Source: Mariprofundus sp. NF (lineage in GTDB: Bacteria > Pseudomonadota > Zetaproteobacteria > Mariprofundales > Mariprofundaceae). Taken from it: a stretch of DNA of 64,000 nt. Position numbers and translations under genes: made by a program. This document shows positions 1 to 8,721 of the stretch, piece by piece. Each line of letters starts with the position of its first letter. The stretch's first letter is position 1. The notes below the pieces were generated by a model. The model made no database searches, was not told the DNA's origin, and saw only the letters and a list, made by a program, of their open reading frames with translations. The stretch is from positions 124,001 through 188,000 of the forward strand of contig NZ_VWNC01000005.1 in the NCBI RefSeq assembly GCF_013387455.1, read 5' to 3'.

Positions 1-137
1 CAATATATGATGAATCAATAAAAAATAGTGATCCAGAACCGTTTTTGAAGTTCCTCAAGAACTGGTGGCTGCACCATATCAATGAGGAGGACAGGGCTTA
101 TGCCAGATATCTGGAAATCAACGGTAAGTTGCCGTGA
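1..137 (+). CDS. Bacteriohemerythrin, C-terminal end (partial)
   Basis: This is the 3' end of a gene that begins before the window; the open frame starts at base 3 and ends at a TGA at 135-137. The last 44 residues include FLKNWWLHHINEED followed by RAYARYLE. They match the C-terminal helix of bacteriohemerythrins, where the H-I-x-x-x-D spacing supplies a His and an Asp ligand to the di-iron O2-binding centre. Such proteins bind O2 in the cytoplasm as carriers or sensors. Only this tail is visible, so other fused domains cannot be excluded. The next gene, 194 bases downstream on the same strand, is a large hybrid kinase. Confidence 0.7.
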   Translation, partial: IYDESIKNSDPEPFLKFLKNWWLHHINEEDRAYARYLEINGKLP

Positions 138-331
138 TACTGTGTTACTTTCTAAATTTACCCTCTCTTACACGTTTGTTCGGAAGCCATCCTAATAATG
201 GCAGTTATGGCAGCAGTAATGACAGCTTAAATCGATCGGGTTGAACATATGGTTGCTATGGCTTATTCTTTAGTTAAATAGTCGGGTATTTGGTGGGAGT
301 GATCCGGTTTGTGAGAAGCAGAGGAGAGTGA

Positions 332-3300
332 ATGGAAAAGTCAGCCTCCAGTGAAAGCGCGACCAAACTGAATGGTGGTTTGGTGAATGCACTCAAACGC
401 TTGTTGGGTCTGCAGAGCTCTGAGCTGCTGCTGCTTGTTCTGGCACTTTCACTCATTCTGGCTGCGACTTTTGGTGCCATCCACATTATTAAAATCGGCT
501 ATGATCAGAGGGTTAGTAGTGAGCTGACAACACTTCTGAACAGTACGGATGAATCGATTCACCTCTGGAGTCGCGACAGGAAAGCGGTGGCTGAAAACCT
601 TGCCCTGGATGACGATATCCTTGCCGCCACGAAGACGCTATTGCAGTTGCCAACAGATCAACAGTCGCTGATTGAATCACCTGCTCAAGAGACTGTACGA
701 CGACTCTTTCGAGGCTTTCTGAAGGGCGGTAATTTGCGTGGTTTTTTTATCCTCGATTCCAACAATATTAGCCTTGCATCTTCCAGAGATATTAACGTGG
801 GTGTCGAAAACCTGCTAACCAGACAGCCGGATACATTGAAAAAAATGTGGCGTGGTGAAGTGGTCATGAGTCGGGTGCAGCGATCGGATGTGCCAATGCT
901 AGAGCAGCAGGCGATTGAGACCGGCACACGCGACCTGAACATGTTTGTCGGCGCTCCGATTCGTGATGCAGACGGTAAGGTTATTGCTCTGTTAACCCTG
1001 CGTATCGATCCGAACGAAACACTGTTTGCGCTACTGCATCAGGCGAGGTTGGGAAAAACTGGTGAAGCCTATATTTTCGACCAACAGGGGTTGATGCTTA
1101 GCCCGAGCCGTTTCAGGAAAGATCTGATCAGTCTGGGGCTGATCAATCCGGCCGAATCGAGTGTTTCAAAGGTCTATATTCGTGATAACAGCTCGGCTAG
1201 TTCTAAGCGGCTGAATCGTATGGCATCCAGTGCTGTGCAGGGCGAAGAGCGTGTCGATCTCTCCGGTTATCCGGATTACCGCGGCATTCCGGTTGTCGGT
1301 GCATGGAAATGGGAGAAGGAGCTGGAGCTGGGGCTTGCTGTCGAACAGGATTTCGATGAGGCATATACTATCTATTTCACCATTCGCAGCCTGCTGATTT
1401 TTGCAGCAGCTGTAGCCTTCTTTGCCATACTGATGCTGGCCATCTCCTTCGGAAGGGGGCGCAGGGAGATTCGGGAGACCCAGAGCCGACTTGCTGCGGT
1501 AGTTCAACATACTGTGGACAGTATTATCGTCATTAATGACAAAGGAATCATCGAGAGCGCCAATCCGGCCGTAGAGAAGGTATTCGGTTATGCTCCTGCC
1601 GAGCTGGTTGGCAGCAATGTGAGCATGCTGATGCCAGAGCCCTATCAGGGTGCACACGATGGCTATATCTCCCGGTTTATGGAGACCGGAGAGGCGCATG
1701 TGATCGGCATTGGCCGCGAGGTTGAGGCACAGCGCGCCGATGGCTCACTGTTTTCTGCGGAGTTGACGATCAGTCGGTTTGAACTGGACTCCGGAACCCA
1801 CTTTGCCGGCACGCTGCGTGATCTGACTCTACGTAAAGAGGCCGAGGCAGAGCTAGAGGAGGAGCGAAGGTTCAGCGAGCGGGTGTTGAACTCATTAGCA
1901 TCCCATGTCGCGGTTCTGGATGATCGTGGTGAAATCGTCTTTGTGAATGATTCATGGCGTCGATTTGCGCATGAGAACGGCATGCCGGAAGGTCTAGAGC
2001 CGGAAGGCATGAACTACCTCTCTGCGACAAAACAGGCGATCGGTAAGCATGCTGAAAATGCAGACGAAGTAGCACTGCACCTTACAGCTATGCTGGAAGG
2101 AAATCATTCCACCTTCACGATCGAATACCCTTGTCATGCACCGGATCAGAAAAGGTGGTTTCAGATGCTGGCCAGCCGTTTTGAATCCCGTGGTAAGCAG
2201 ATGGTTGTCACTGCCCATACCGATATCACCGAGCGACGTTTAGCAGAAGAGCAGCTTCGCGCTGAGAAAGATGCTACAGAGGAGTTAAACAGAGCCTTGT
2301 CGGCCACCCAGTTGGCCCTGGTACGCAGTGGCATCGGAGAATTCTGGGTGGATGCAGGAACTGGCAAACTATTAAAGGTGAATGAACGATTCTGTGAATA
2401 TCTTGGATACACATCTGAAGAGCTGTACGCGTTGCCAGTTGAAGCCTGGGCCCCTGAATATCCTAAAGAAGCGTATGTTGAGGCAGTTGATGCTTTGCGA
2501 GAAAGCGGCGGGGGCCGACTGGAGTTATTACATCAGGCGAAGGATGGAACAACCATTCCTGTGGAGGTCATTATTGAATATGCACCTGCCCGGGATAAGC
2601 ATGAGGGTGACAAACTGATCTGTTTCAGTATCGATATCACTGAACGCAAGCGCATCGAAGAAGAACTGCGCATGAAATCACTGGTGGCGGCGGAGACCGA
2701 TAACGGCGTAGTGGTTACCGGGCTGGATCAGAAGATCAAATGGGTGAATCCCGGTTTTACTGTGATTACAGGTTACACATTCGATGAGGTGGTGGGCCGG
2801 AAACCGGGAGAGTTCCTGCAGGGGCCGGAAACGGAGAAAGAGGCTATTGCTCTCCTCGGTGCTGCCATAAAAAACAGAGAACGGGTCCAAACGGATATCA
2901 CCAACTACGGCAAGGATGGTAACCCCTATATTCTGCATATTGAAATCATGCCGATACGCGATGAGTCGGGCGAGGTGGTCGAATTCATTGCGCTTGAGAG
3001 TGATGTCACCGAGAAGCGACAGGCAGAGAAGCAGATCAGGCAGGCGAAAGAGCAGGCGGAAACTGCCAATCGGGCCAAATCATCATTCTTAGCCGCCATG
3101 AGCCATGAAATTCGCACACCTCTGAATGGTGTGGTGGGGACCATTGATCTTCTCAACCATACTCGGCTTGAATCCAACCAGAAAGAGATGGTCAGGACTG
3201 CGCGCGACTCATCTTTGACATTGATGGGAATCATTGACGATATTCTCGATTTTTCAAAGATCGAAGCCGGACGCCTTGAGCTTGATCAAGCGCCGCTGGA

Positions 3301-5029
3301 TTTACAGTCACTGGTAGAAGGTTGTGTGGAGTCGCTGCAGCCGTTGGCGGCGAAAAAGCATGTTGAACTGTTGGTTTTTTGTGATCCGGCTATCCCTGAA
3401 GTGATGGGTGATTCGGTGCGACTGCGGCAGATTCTTTTCAATTTGATCGGCAACGCCATCAAGTTTTCTGCCAACCTTGATGACAGGCAGGGACGGGTTG
3501 AGGTAAATGCTCTACTGGAGCCCCTTGACGGTGATGGATTGCATATCTCTCTGGAAGTGAAAGATAACGGTATCGGTATGAGTCCGCAGCAGCAGGAGAA
3601 ACTGTTTAAACCCTTCGTACAGGCTGATGTTTCGACAACACGCCGTTTTGGAGGCACTGGACTTGGGCTGGTGATTTCACGGCGACTGGCTGGGATGATG
3701 GGAGGAGAGATCGAGCTCCATAGCCAGCCAGATAAAGGTTCACTCTTTTCTGTCCGACTGAACATGCAGAAAGCATCAGGTCAAACGGTGGTTCCAGCAG
3801 GAGAGCTGAACGGGATACAGGTACTGATTCTCGAGCACAATCCTGAAACTGTCCGCATTATAGAGACCTATCTGCGTTATGCCGGTGCAGACATTACGCT
3901 GGCAACGTCTGCCGAAGTCGTTGATCGATTCAAGCTGCTTGTTGAGGATGGAGAAGAGGTGCTGCTTGTCATCGATAGTGAGCAGCAGGAGCGGGAGAAC
4001 CCATTGCACGAGATTCTGCGTGCACTGGCATCCGGCCTCAGAGAGGTTCGCTTCCTTAGCCTTGGTGCTGGTAGAAGACGTTATGTGCGCGCTTTAAATG
4101 AGGATACGGTGAGCATCGATATCAACGCTATGCGGCGTAACACGCTGATTAATGCAGTGGCATCTCTGGCTGGACGAGAATCGCTGGAAATCGGCAGTCA
4201 GGAGAACGATTACGAGCATATTGCAGCGCTACCAAGCATTGATGAGGCACGGGCAAGTGGTCGCTTGATCCTGGTGGCTGAAGATAATGAGACCAACCGC
4301 AATGTGCTTCGGATGCAGTTATCTCAACTTGGTTATGTGGCTGAGATGGCAGACAATGGCAGGGAGGCGTTGGAGATGTGGCGTAATGGAAGCTATGCCA
4401 TGTTGCTTACCGATTGTCATATGCCTGAAATGGATGGCTATGATCTGACTCGAGCAATCCGCCTCGAGGAGGAAGGAGAATCACATATTCCTGTTATTGC
4501 TATTACCGCTGATGCGCTAAAAGGTACGGAGGAGAAGTGCCTTGCTGCAGGTATGGACGGTTATTTGACCAAACCGATACAGTTAGAAGATTTCGCTCAG
4601 GCCATTAGTAACTGGATGCCGAATTCAAACAGCGTTGAAACAGCCAGAGTGGATGTGGCTGAGGAACCTGAGCGTGGAGAAGCTGTTGATGCCACAGTAT
4701 TGCCGAAACTGTTGGGTACAGGCGATCCCAAAACAGTTGCCGGATTTTACGCCAGTTTTTTATCCAGCAGTGAAGAGACGGTTGTGGAAATTGGCACAGC
4801 TTTTGCGAAGAAGAATGCTATGGAGACAGGCCAACTGGCACATAAACTGAAATCTTCAGCAAAAACAGTTGGGGCTTTGGCACTGGCAGACTGTTGTCTG
4901 GCCCTAGAGCAGGCAGGAAAGGCCGGTGATATGGATGGCATAGCAGATCAAATGGATGAGTTTCAGTTACTGTACCGGTCGGCCGCAGATTGGATTAAAA
5001 CGTACATGCGTGAGCATGGGGGCGCTTAG
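332..5029 (+). CDS. Membrane hybrid sensor histidine kinase (Cache-like, four PAS, HisKA, HATPase, pseudo-REC, REC, HPt)
   Basis: A 1565-residue phosphorelay kinase of BarA/ArcB style. A first membrane helix (about 32-55) and a second (about 351-371) enclose a Cache-like periplasmic sensor region. Four PAS domains follow (about 384-500, 515-640, 655-775, 785-905). The HisKA motif SHEIRTPLNG carries the phospho-accepting His925. An HATPase domain (about 1030-1150) has DNGIGM and GGTGLGL. A first receiver-like domain (about 1160-1285) reads ILEHN where the acidic pair should be and is probably a pseudo-receiver. The second receiver (about 1311-1425) has Asp1361 in TDCHMPEMDG. The HPt domain has His1504 in AHKLKSSA. 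The ATG at 332 follows GAGGAG by five bases. The stop abuts the start of the REC-EAL gene, which is the likely phosphorelay target. Confidence 0.93.
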   Translation: MEKSASSESATKLNGGLVNALKRLLGLQSSELLLLVLALSLILAATFGAIHIIKIGYDQRVSSELTTLLNSTDESIHLWSRDRKAVAENLALDDDILAATKTLLQLPTDQQSLIESPAQETVRRLFRGFLKGGNLRGFFILDSNNISLASSRDINVGVENLLTRQPDTLKKMWRGEVVMSRVQRSDVPMLEQQAIETGTRDLNMFVGAPIRDADGKVIALLTLRIDPNETLFALLHQARLGKTGEAYIFDQQGLMLSPSRFRKDLISLGLINPAESSVSKVYIRDNSSASSKRLNRMASSAVQGEERVDLSGYPDYRGIPVVGAWKWEKELELGLAVEQDFDEAYTIYFTIRSLLIFAAAVAFFAILMLAISFGRGRREIRETQSRLAAVVQHTVDSIIVINDKGIIESANPAVEKVFGYAPAELVGSNVSMLMPEPYQGAHDGYISRFMETGEAHVIGIGREVEAQRADGSLFSAELTISRFELDSGTHFAGTLRDLTLRKEAEAELEEERRFSERVLNSLASHVAVLDDRGEIVFVNDSWRRFAHENGMPEGLEPEGMNYLSATKQAIGKHAENADEVALHLTAMLEGNHSTFTIEYPCHAPDQKRWFQMLASRFESRGKQMVVTAHTDITERRLAEEQLRAEKDATEELNRALSATQLALVRSGIGEFWVDAGTGKLLKVNERFCEYLGYTSEELYALPVEAWAPEYPKEAYVEAVDALRESGGGRLELLHQAKDGTTIPVEVIIEYAPARDKHEGDKLICFSIDITERKRIEEELRMKSLVAAETDNGVVVTGLDQKIKWVNPGFTVITGYTFDEVVGRKPGEFLQGPETEKEAIALLGAAIKNRERVQTDITNYGKDGNPYILHIEIMPIRDESGEVVEFIALESDVTEKRQAEKQIRQAKEQAETANRAKSSFLAAMSHEIRTPLNGVVGTIDLLNHTRLESNQKEMVRTARDSSLTLMGIIDDILDFSKIEAGRLELDQAPLDLQSLVEGCVESLQPLAAKKHVELLVFCDPAIPEVMGDSVRLRQILFNLIGNAIKFSANLDDRQGRVEVNALLEPLDGDGLHISLEVKDNGIGMSPQQQEKLFKPFVQADVSTTRRFGGTGLGLVISRRLAGMMGGEIELHSQPDKGSLFSVRLNMQKASGQTVVPAGELNGIQVLILEHNPETVRIIETYLRYAGADITLATSAEVVDRFKLLVEDGEEVLLVIDSEQQERENPLHEILRALASGLREVRFLSLGAGRRRYVRALNEDTVSIDINAMRRNTLINAVASLAGRESLEIGSQENDYEHIAALPSIDEARASGRLILVAEDNETNRNVLRMQLSQLGYVAEMADNGREALEMWRNGSYAMLLTDCHMPEMDGYDLTRAIRLEEEGESHIPVIAITADALKGTEEKCLAAGMDGYLTKPIQLEDFAQAISNWMPNSNSVETARVDVAEEPERGEAVDATVLPKLLGTGDPKTVAGFYASFLSSSEETVVEIGTAFAKKNAMETGQLAHKLKSSAKTVGALALADCCLALEQAGKAGDMDGIADQMDEFQLLYRSAADWIKTYMREHGGA

Positions 5030-6253
5030 ATGAAATCAATGGTATCAGATCAATCCGTTTTGGTGGTCGATGATGAGCCTTTTGTGCTTGAAACAACCGC
5101 ATTCATGCTCAGGCGACTTGGTTTTAAAGCGGTATATACTGCCGAGCGTGCGCAGCAGGCAATAGAATATATCGATTCGGATGACTCATCTATTTCGCTG
5201 GTGTTATGTGATCTGAATATGCCCGACGTGGACGGTGTGGAGTTGCTGCGGATGTTTGCCGAACGCCGATTTGAAGGGGATATTGTACTTTTCAGTGGCG
5301 AGGATAAGCGCACACTTAAAATGGCGGAGAGTCTCGCCAAAGCCAGAAACCTTTCCGTTCTTGGTGCTGTGTCGAAACCGTTACAAGTGGCCGAACTTAG
5401 CCAACTGCTTACCAAACAGGGAAAGGTGGTTCTCCAGAAGAGACGTGCAGCTCCCCAGCTGGTTTCAAAAGAGCGGCTTGTTCGCGCCATTGAAAACGAA
5501 GAGTTAGAGCCCTGGTTCCAACCAAAGGTTGAAATCGGCAGCAAGCGGGTCGTAGGTGTTGAAGCACTGGTTCGCTGGCCCAACAGTGAGGAGGGGATGA
5601 TTTTCCCCGATGCATTTATTCCTGTTGCCGAGGAGCATGGTCTGATTGATGCACTCACCTTCCTGATGCTGAAAAAATCTGCTGCCATGCAGGCAGAGTG
5701 GCAAAAGCTTGGTTTAAACCTGAAAATTGCCGTCAACGTCTCGATGGATAGTCTCTACGATTTGAGCTTTCCTGAACGGGTTGCCAGCTATTTGAAGGAA
5801 CACCATGTTGATCCATCGTCATTTCAGCTTGAGGTGACCGAAAGCCGCTTGATGGAAGATCTGGTCACGCCTCTTGATAACCTCCTGCGCTTGCGTCTGA
5901 AGAAAATTTCACTCTCCATTGATGATTTTGGTACTGGTCACTCCAACCTTGCCCAGCTGCGTGATCTGCCGTTCGATGAGCTTAAGCTGGATCGCAGCTT
6001 TGTGCAGGGCGCAGCGACTGATGAAAGGACGAGGGCTCTTCTGGAATCAAGTGTTGAGATCGCCAAAAAACTGGATATGGAGATTATCGTGGAAGGGGTT
6101 GAGACGTTAGAGGAGTGGCAACGCGTTGAGATTCTGGGGTGCGAAGTTGTCCAGGGCTATTTTGTTTCGCGTCCGCTTCCCGGGTCTGATATCCCAGCCT
6201 GGGTGGAGCAGTGGCCTGAGCAGTGTAAATCACTATTTTCTCGCGCTGCTTGA
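5030..6253 (+). CDS. REC-EAL response regulator, predicted c-di-GMP phosphodiesterase
   Basis: A 407-residue cytoplasmic protein with an N-terminal receiver (VVDDE near the start, phospho-acceptor Asp61 in CDLNMPDVDG) and a C-terminal EAL domain. The catalytic set looks intact: E178 in the EAL signature, the AVNVS asparagine, the LEVTES glutamate, the D298-D299 pair in DDFGTG, the LKLDRSF lysine, VEGVET and VQGYFVSRP. Hydrolysis of c-di-GMP to pGpG is therefore expected. The ATG follows the stop codon of the upstream hybrid kinase with no gap, so the two are probably translated together and the kinase HPt domain may phosphorylate this receiver. An in-frame ATG three codons downstream is an alternative start. 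Confidence 0.93.
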   Translation: MKSMVSDQSVLVVDDEPFVLETTAFMLRRLGFKAVYTAERAQQAIEYIDSDDSSISLVLCDLNMPDVDGVELLRMFAERRFEGDIVLFSGEDKRTLKMAESLAKARNLSVLGAVSKPLQVAELSQLLTKQGKVVLQKRRAAPQLVSKERLVRAIENEELEPWFQPKVEIGSKRVVGVEALVRWPNSEEGMIFPDAFIPVAEEHGLIDALTFLMLKKSAAMQAEWQKLGLNLKIAVNVSMDSLYDLSFPERVASYLKEHHVDPSSFQLEVTESRLMEDLVTPLDNLLRLRLKKISLSIDDFGTGHSNLAQLRDLPFDELKLDRSFVQGAATDERTRALLESSVEIAKKLDMEIIVEGVETLEEWQRVEILGCEVVQGYFVSRPLPGSDIPAWVEQWPEQCKSLFSRAA

Positions 6254-6424
6254 TAAACACCTCTAGGACGAGGCAATAGGGCTGTTCAATTTGTCATTGA
6301 GGATGTAATTCCGAGCTGAGGAGCCTACTCAGAAATTGGACTAATTTATTTCACCATCAAAACCACATTGGTATCAATTATGCTTAACCCTTTGTATCAT
6401 TTCTATCTGAATAGAGAGGTGTAG

Positions 6425-7384
6425 ATGCAGCATAAACCAGGATGGTTTTTGGCATTAACAGTGATGTTTTTGATGACGGCCTGTTCTCAGGAGCGTCCGC
6501 TCACGGTGGCGATGCATCCATGGCTGGGTTATCAGAGTATGCCACTGGCACAGCAGGAGGGGTGGATCAGTCGTGATCGGGTAACCTTGATTCATACCAA
6601 ATCCTCAACCTTTTCGATGCAGAAGATGAGCAGTGGCGAGGTCGATGCTGCTGCTTTGACACTTGATGAAGCCATACAGTTGCGTTCTCAAGGTGCAGAT
6701 GTTTCTGTTATTCTGATCTTTGATATCTCTTCCGGTGCTGATGTGGTGCTGGCCCGCTTTGAGATGGAAAAGCTGATAGCTCAATCAGAGATTACGATTG
6801 GCATCGAAAGTAATGCTCTGGGCACTCTCATGTTTGCCAAATTCATCGAAATTTCCGGTCTGGATCGCTCAAAATTCAGGATTATCAATGTGACAGCTGA
6901 TCAGCATGAATCCTTCTGGAAGCAGAAGGGTGCAGATATGCTGATCACCTATGAACCGATGGCATCGGCACTGATCAAAAAAGGAGCGATTCGAGTTACT
7001 GACACCCGCAGCATGGCAGATGCTGTTTTTGATGTGCTGGTTGTACGTAATGATGTAATGAAGAGTATGGATAGCGCACTGCTTCATCTGCTACAGGGGC
7101 ATTTCAAAGCGCTGCAGCATATTCATGGCAATCGAAACGATGCCTATTATCGGCTTGCTGCACTCACAGGGATGAGCAAAACAGAAGTGAGTGAATTTTA
7201 TAACGGCATGATTCTTCCCAATTTGGATTACAATGTTGAGCTGGCAGCAGGCTCTCCGGGTCGACTGCAGGATTACTCCGAGAGGCTGGGTCAGCTGCTG
7301 AAGCGGGAGGGTTTTTTAGTCTCCCATGACACCTCTGGACTGGTGAAGAGTGAATACCTTACCCGCCTGATGAGGAGAGAGTAG
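6425..7384 (+). CDS. Orphan solute-binding lipoprotein (NMT1/SsuA-like)
   Basis: A 319-residue periplasmic binding protein. The N-terminus is a lipoprotein signal with lipobox LMTAC, followed by VAMHPWLGYQSMPLAQQEGW. This resembles the first lobe of NMT1/THI5/SsuA proteins that bind thiamine precursors, taurine, nitrate or sulfonates; the ligand cannot be told from sequence. AGAGGTG lies just before the ATG. No ABC permease or ATPase is nearby. Its stop overlaps by one base the start of a sensor kinase gene whose own sensor domain is another binding-protein fold. I infer a sensory role rather than uptake. Confidence 0.85.
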   Translation: MQHKPGWFLALTVMFLMTACSQERPLTVAMHPWLGYQSMPLAQQEGWISRDRVTLIHTKSSTFSMQKMSSGEVDAAALTLDEAIQLRSQGADVSVILIFDISSGADVVLARFEMEKLIAQSEITIGIESNALGTLMFAKFIEISGLDRSKFRIINVTADQHESFWKQKGADMLITYEPMASALIKKGAIRVTDTRSMADAVFDVLVVRNDVMKSMDSALLHLLQGHFKALQHIHGNRNDAYYRLAALTGMSKTEVSEFYNGMILPNLDYNVELAAGSPGRLQDYSERLGQLLKREGFLVSHDTSGLVKSEYLTRLMRRE

Positions 7385-8721
7385 TGATTCGGCGTCTTTT
7401 ACTGTTGTTATTTTCGCTGTTGCTCTCTTCAACAGCATGGGCTGAGCACTATAAGGTCGGTATTCTTGCCTTCCAGCCGCGAGCAGAAGCGATGCAACGT
7501 TGGCAGCCATTAGCCGACTATCTACATCAACAGATTCCTGAGCATAGCTTTGAGGTACTTCCGCTTAATTACAGTGCGCTGGATCAAGCCATTAAAGAGC
7601 GCAAGATCGATTTTCTTCTCACCAATCCCGGCCACTATGTGCGCCTGCTGCACTACCATCTGGTGAATCGGGCGCTGGCCACGCAGGTGAACCGTATTGC
7701 AGGAGAAGAGGTGGCTGTGTTTGGTGGGGTGATATTCACGCTGGCTGAACGAAGTGATATCTCCAATCTACAGAGCCTTGCCGGCAGATCCATAGCTTCG
7801 GTTGATCAGGGGTCTCTGGGAGGCTTCCAGATGCAGGCCTATGCGTTGTATGAGGCAGGCATTGAAACAGATGAGCTGAAGATGTTATGGACGGAGATGC
7901 CGCATGACAGGGTGGTAGAGAAGGTGCTGCAGCGGGAAGCCGATGCAGGATTTGTACGGACAGGGGTGCTGGAACGGCTGATTCGCAATGGCACTGTCGA
8001 TGCCCGGCAGATCAAAATCATCAATCGTCAGAATCTGACTGGCTTTCCGCTTCATGCTTCTACGCATCTCTATCCCGAGTGGCCGTTTACAGCGCTATCT
8101 CATATGCAAGAGGGAGTCATCCGAGAAGTGACCGGTGCACTGTTGACCCTGCCGCATGACGGGCCTGTTGTGCAGCAGATGCGCCTGCACGGCTTTAACG
8201 TTGCTGCTGATTATGAACCTGTGCGCGATATTCTCAGGGACCTGCGACTGCCACCCTATACCGAGATACCCGGATATTACTGGAGTTATCTCTGGGAGGA
8301 TTATCGTTGGTATATTGTAACCGGAGCAGTTGTAATCGTTGTGATCCTGCTGCTTCTGGTGCTGCTGCGTCTGGCCAATAGAGGGCTGCAAGAGAGTGAA
8401 ACCCGCTACCGCACACTGGTGCAGAATATCCCGGGTGCAACCTACCGCTGTAACAATGACAGGGATTGGTCGATGAGCTTTATCAGCTCGGAGATTGAAT
8501 CAATCACCGGTTATGCAACTGCGGATTTCCTTAATAACAGCGTCAGGAGTTACGCCAGCATCATTCATCCTGATGATCAGGCAATGGTTAAACAGCGTGT
8601 GGCTGAAGGGATAGAAAAGTGTCAACCATATACGATGGAGTATCGAATTCTCAATAGCAGAGGCGAGATCCGTGGGTCTATGAGAAGGGGCAGGCGGTTT
8701 TTAATGATACCGGTGAGGTGA
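7384..8721 (+). CDS. Sensor histidine kinase, N-terminal part (PhnD-like sensor, membrane helix, PAS), frameshifted
   Basis: 445 residues from a GTG start preceded by GAGGAGAG. They comprise a signal peptide ending near TAWA, a PhnD-like phosphonate-binding fold (about 22-270; GILAFQPRAEAMQRW and FLLTNPGHYVRL), one membrane helix (about 309-331) and most of a PAS domain. The frame ends early at a TGA inside the PAS fold. After Arg430 (CGT at 8671-8673) the reading frame reads GSMRRGRRF. Adding one T there gives RWVYEKGQ, a normal PAS strand, and runs straight into the kinase frame at 8718. This is therefore the front half of one gene with a one-base loss, or a sequencing error. The upstream partner is the orphan binding lipoprotein. 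Confidence 0.85.
   Translation: MIRRLLLLLFSLLLSSTAWAEHYKVGILAFQPRAEAMQRWQPLADYLHQQIPEHSFEVLPLNYSALDQAIKERKIDFLLTNPGHYVRLLHYHLVNRALATQVNRIAGEEVAVFGGVIFTLAERSDISNLQSLAGRSIASVDQGSLGGFQMQAYALYEAGIETDELKMLWTEMPHDRVVEKVLQREADAGFVRTGVLERLIRNGTVDARQIKIINRQNLTGFPLHASTHLYPEWPFTALSHMQEGVIREVTGALLTLPHDGPVVQQMRLHGFNVAADYEPVRDILRDLRLPPYTEIPGYYWSYLWEDYRWYIVTGAVVIVVILLLLVLLRLANRGLQESETRYRTLVQNIPGATYRCNNDRDWSMSFISSEIESITGYATADFLNNSVRSYASIIHPDDQAMVKQRVAEGIEKCQPYTMEYRILNSRGEIRGSMRRGRRFLMIPVR
8673..8674 (+). other. Probable one-base deletion (frameshift) in the PhnD-type sensor kinase gene
   Basis: The two kinase halves lie in frames that differ by one base. Inserting a T between 8673 and 8674 joins them into one continuous protein of about 844 residues through a normal PAS C-terminal strand. 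The site is not a long homopolymer, and I see no slippery heptamer followed by a strong stem that would argue for programmed shifting. Confidence 0.75.

Noticed and set aside
5050-5736. 228-codon open frame antisense to the REC-EAL gene
   Set aside because: It is a shadow of well-conserved receiver and EAL codons, with Ser-rich composition and no ribosome-binding site.
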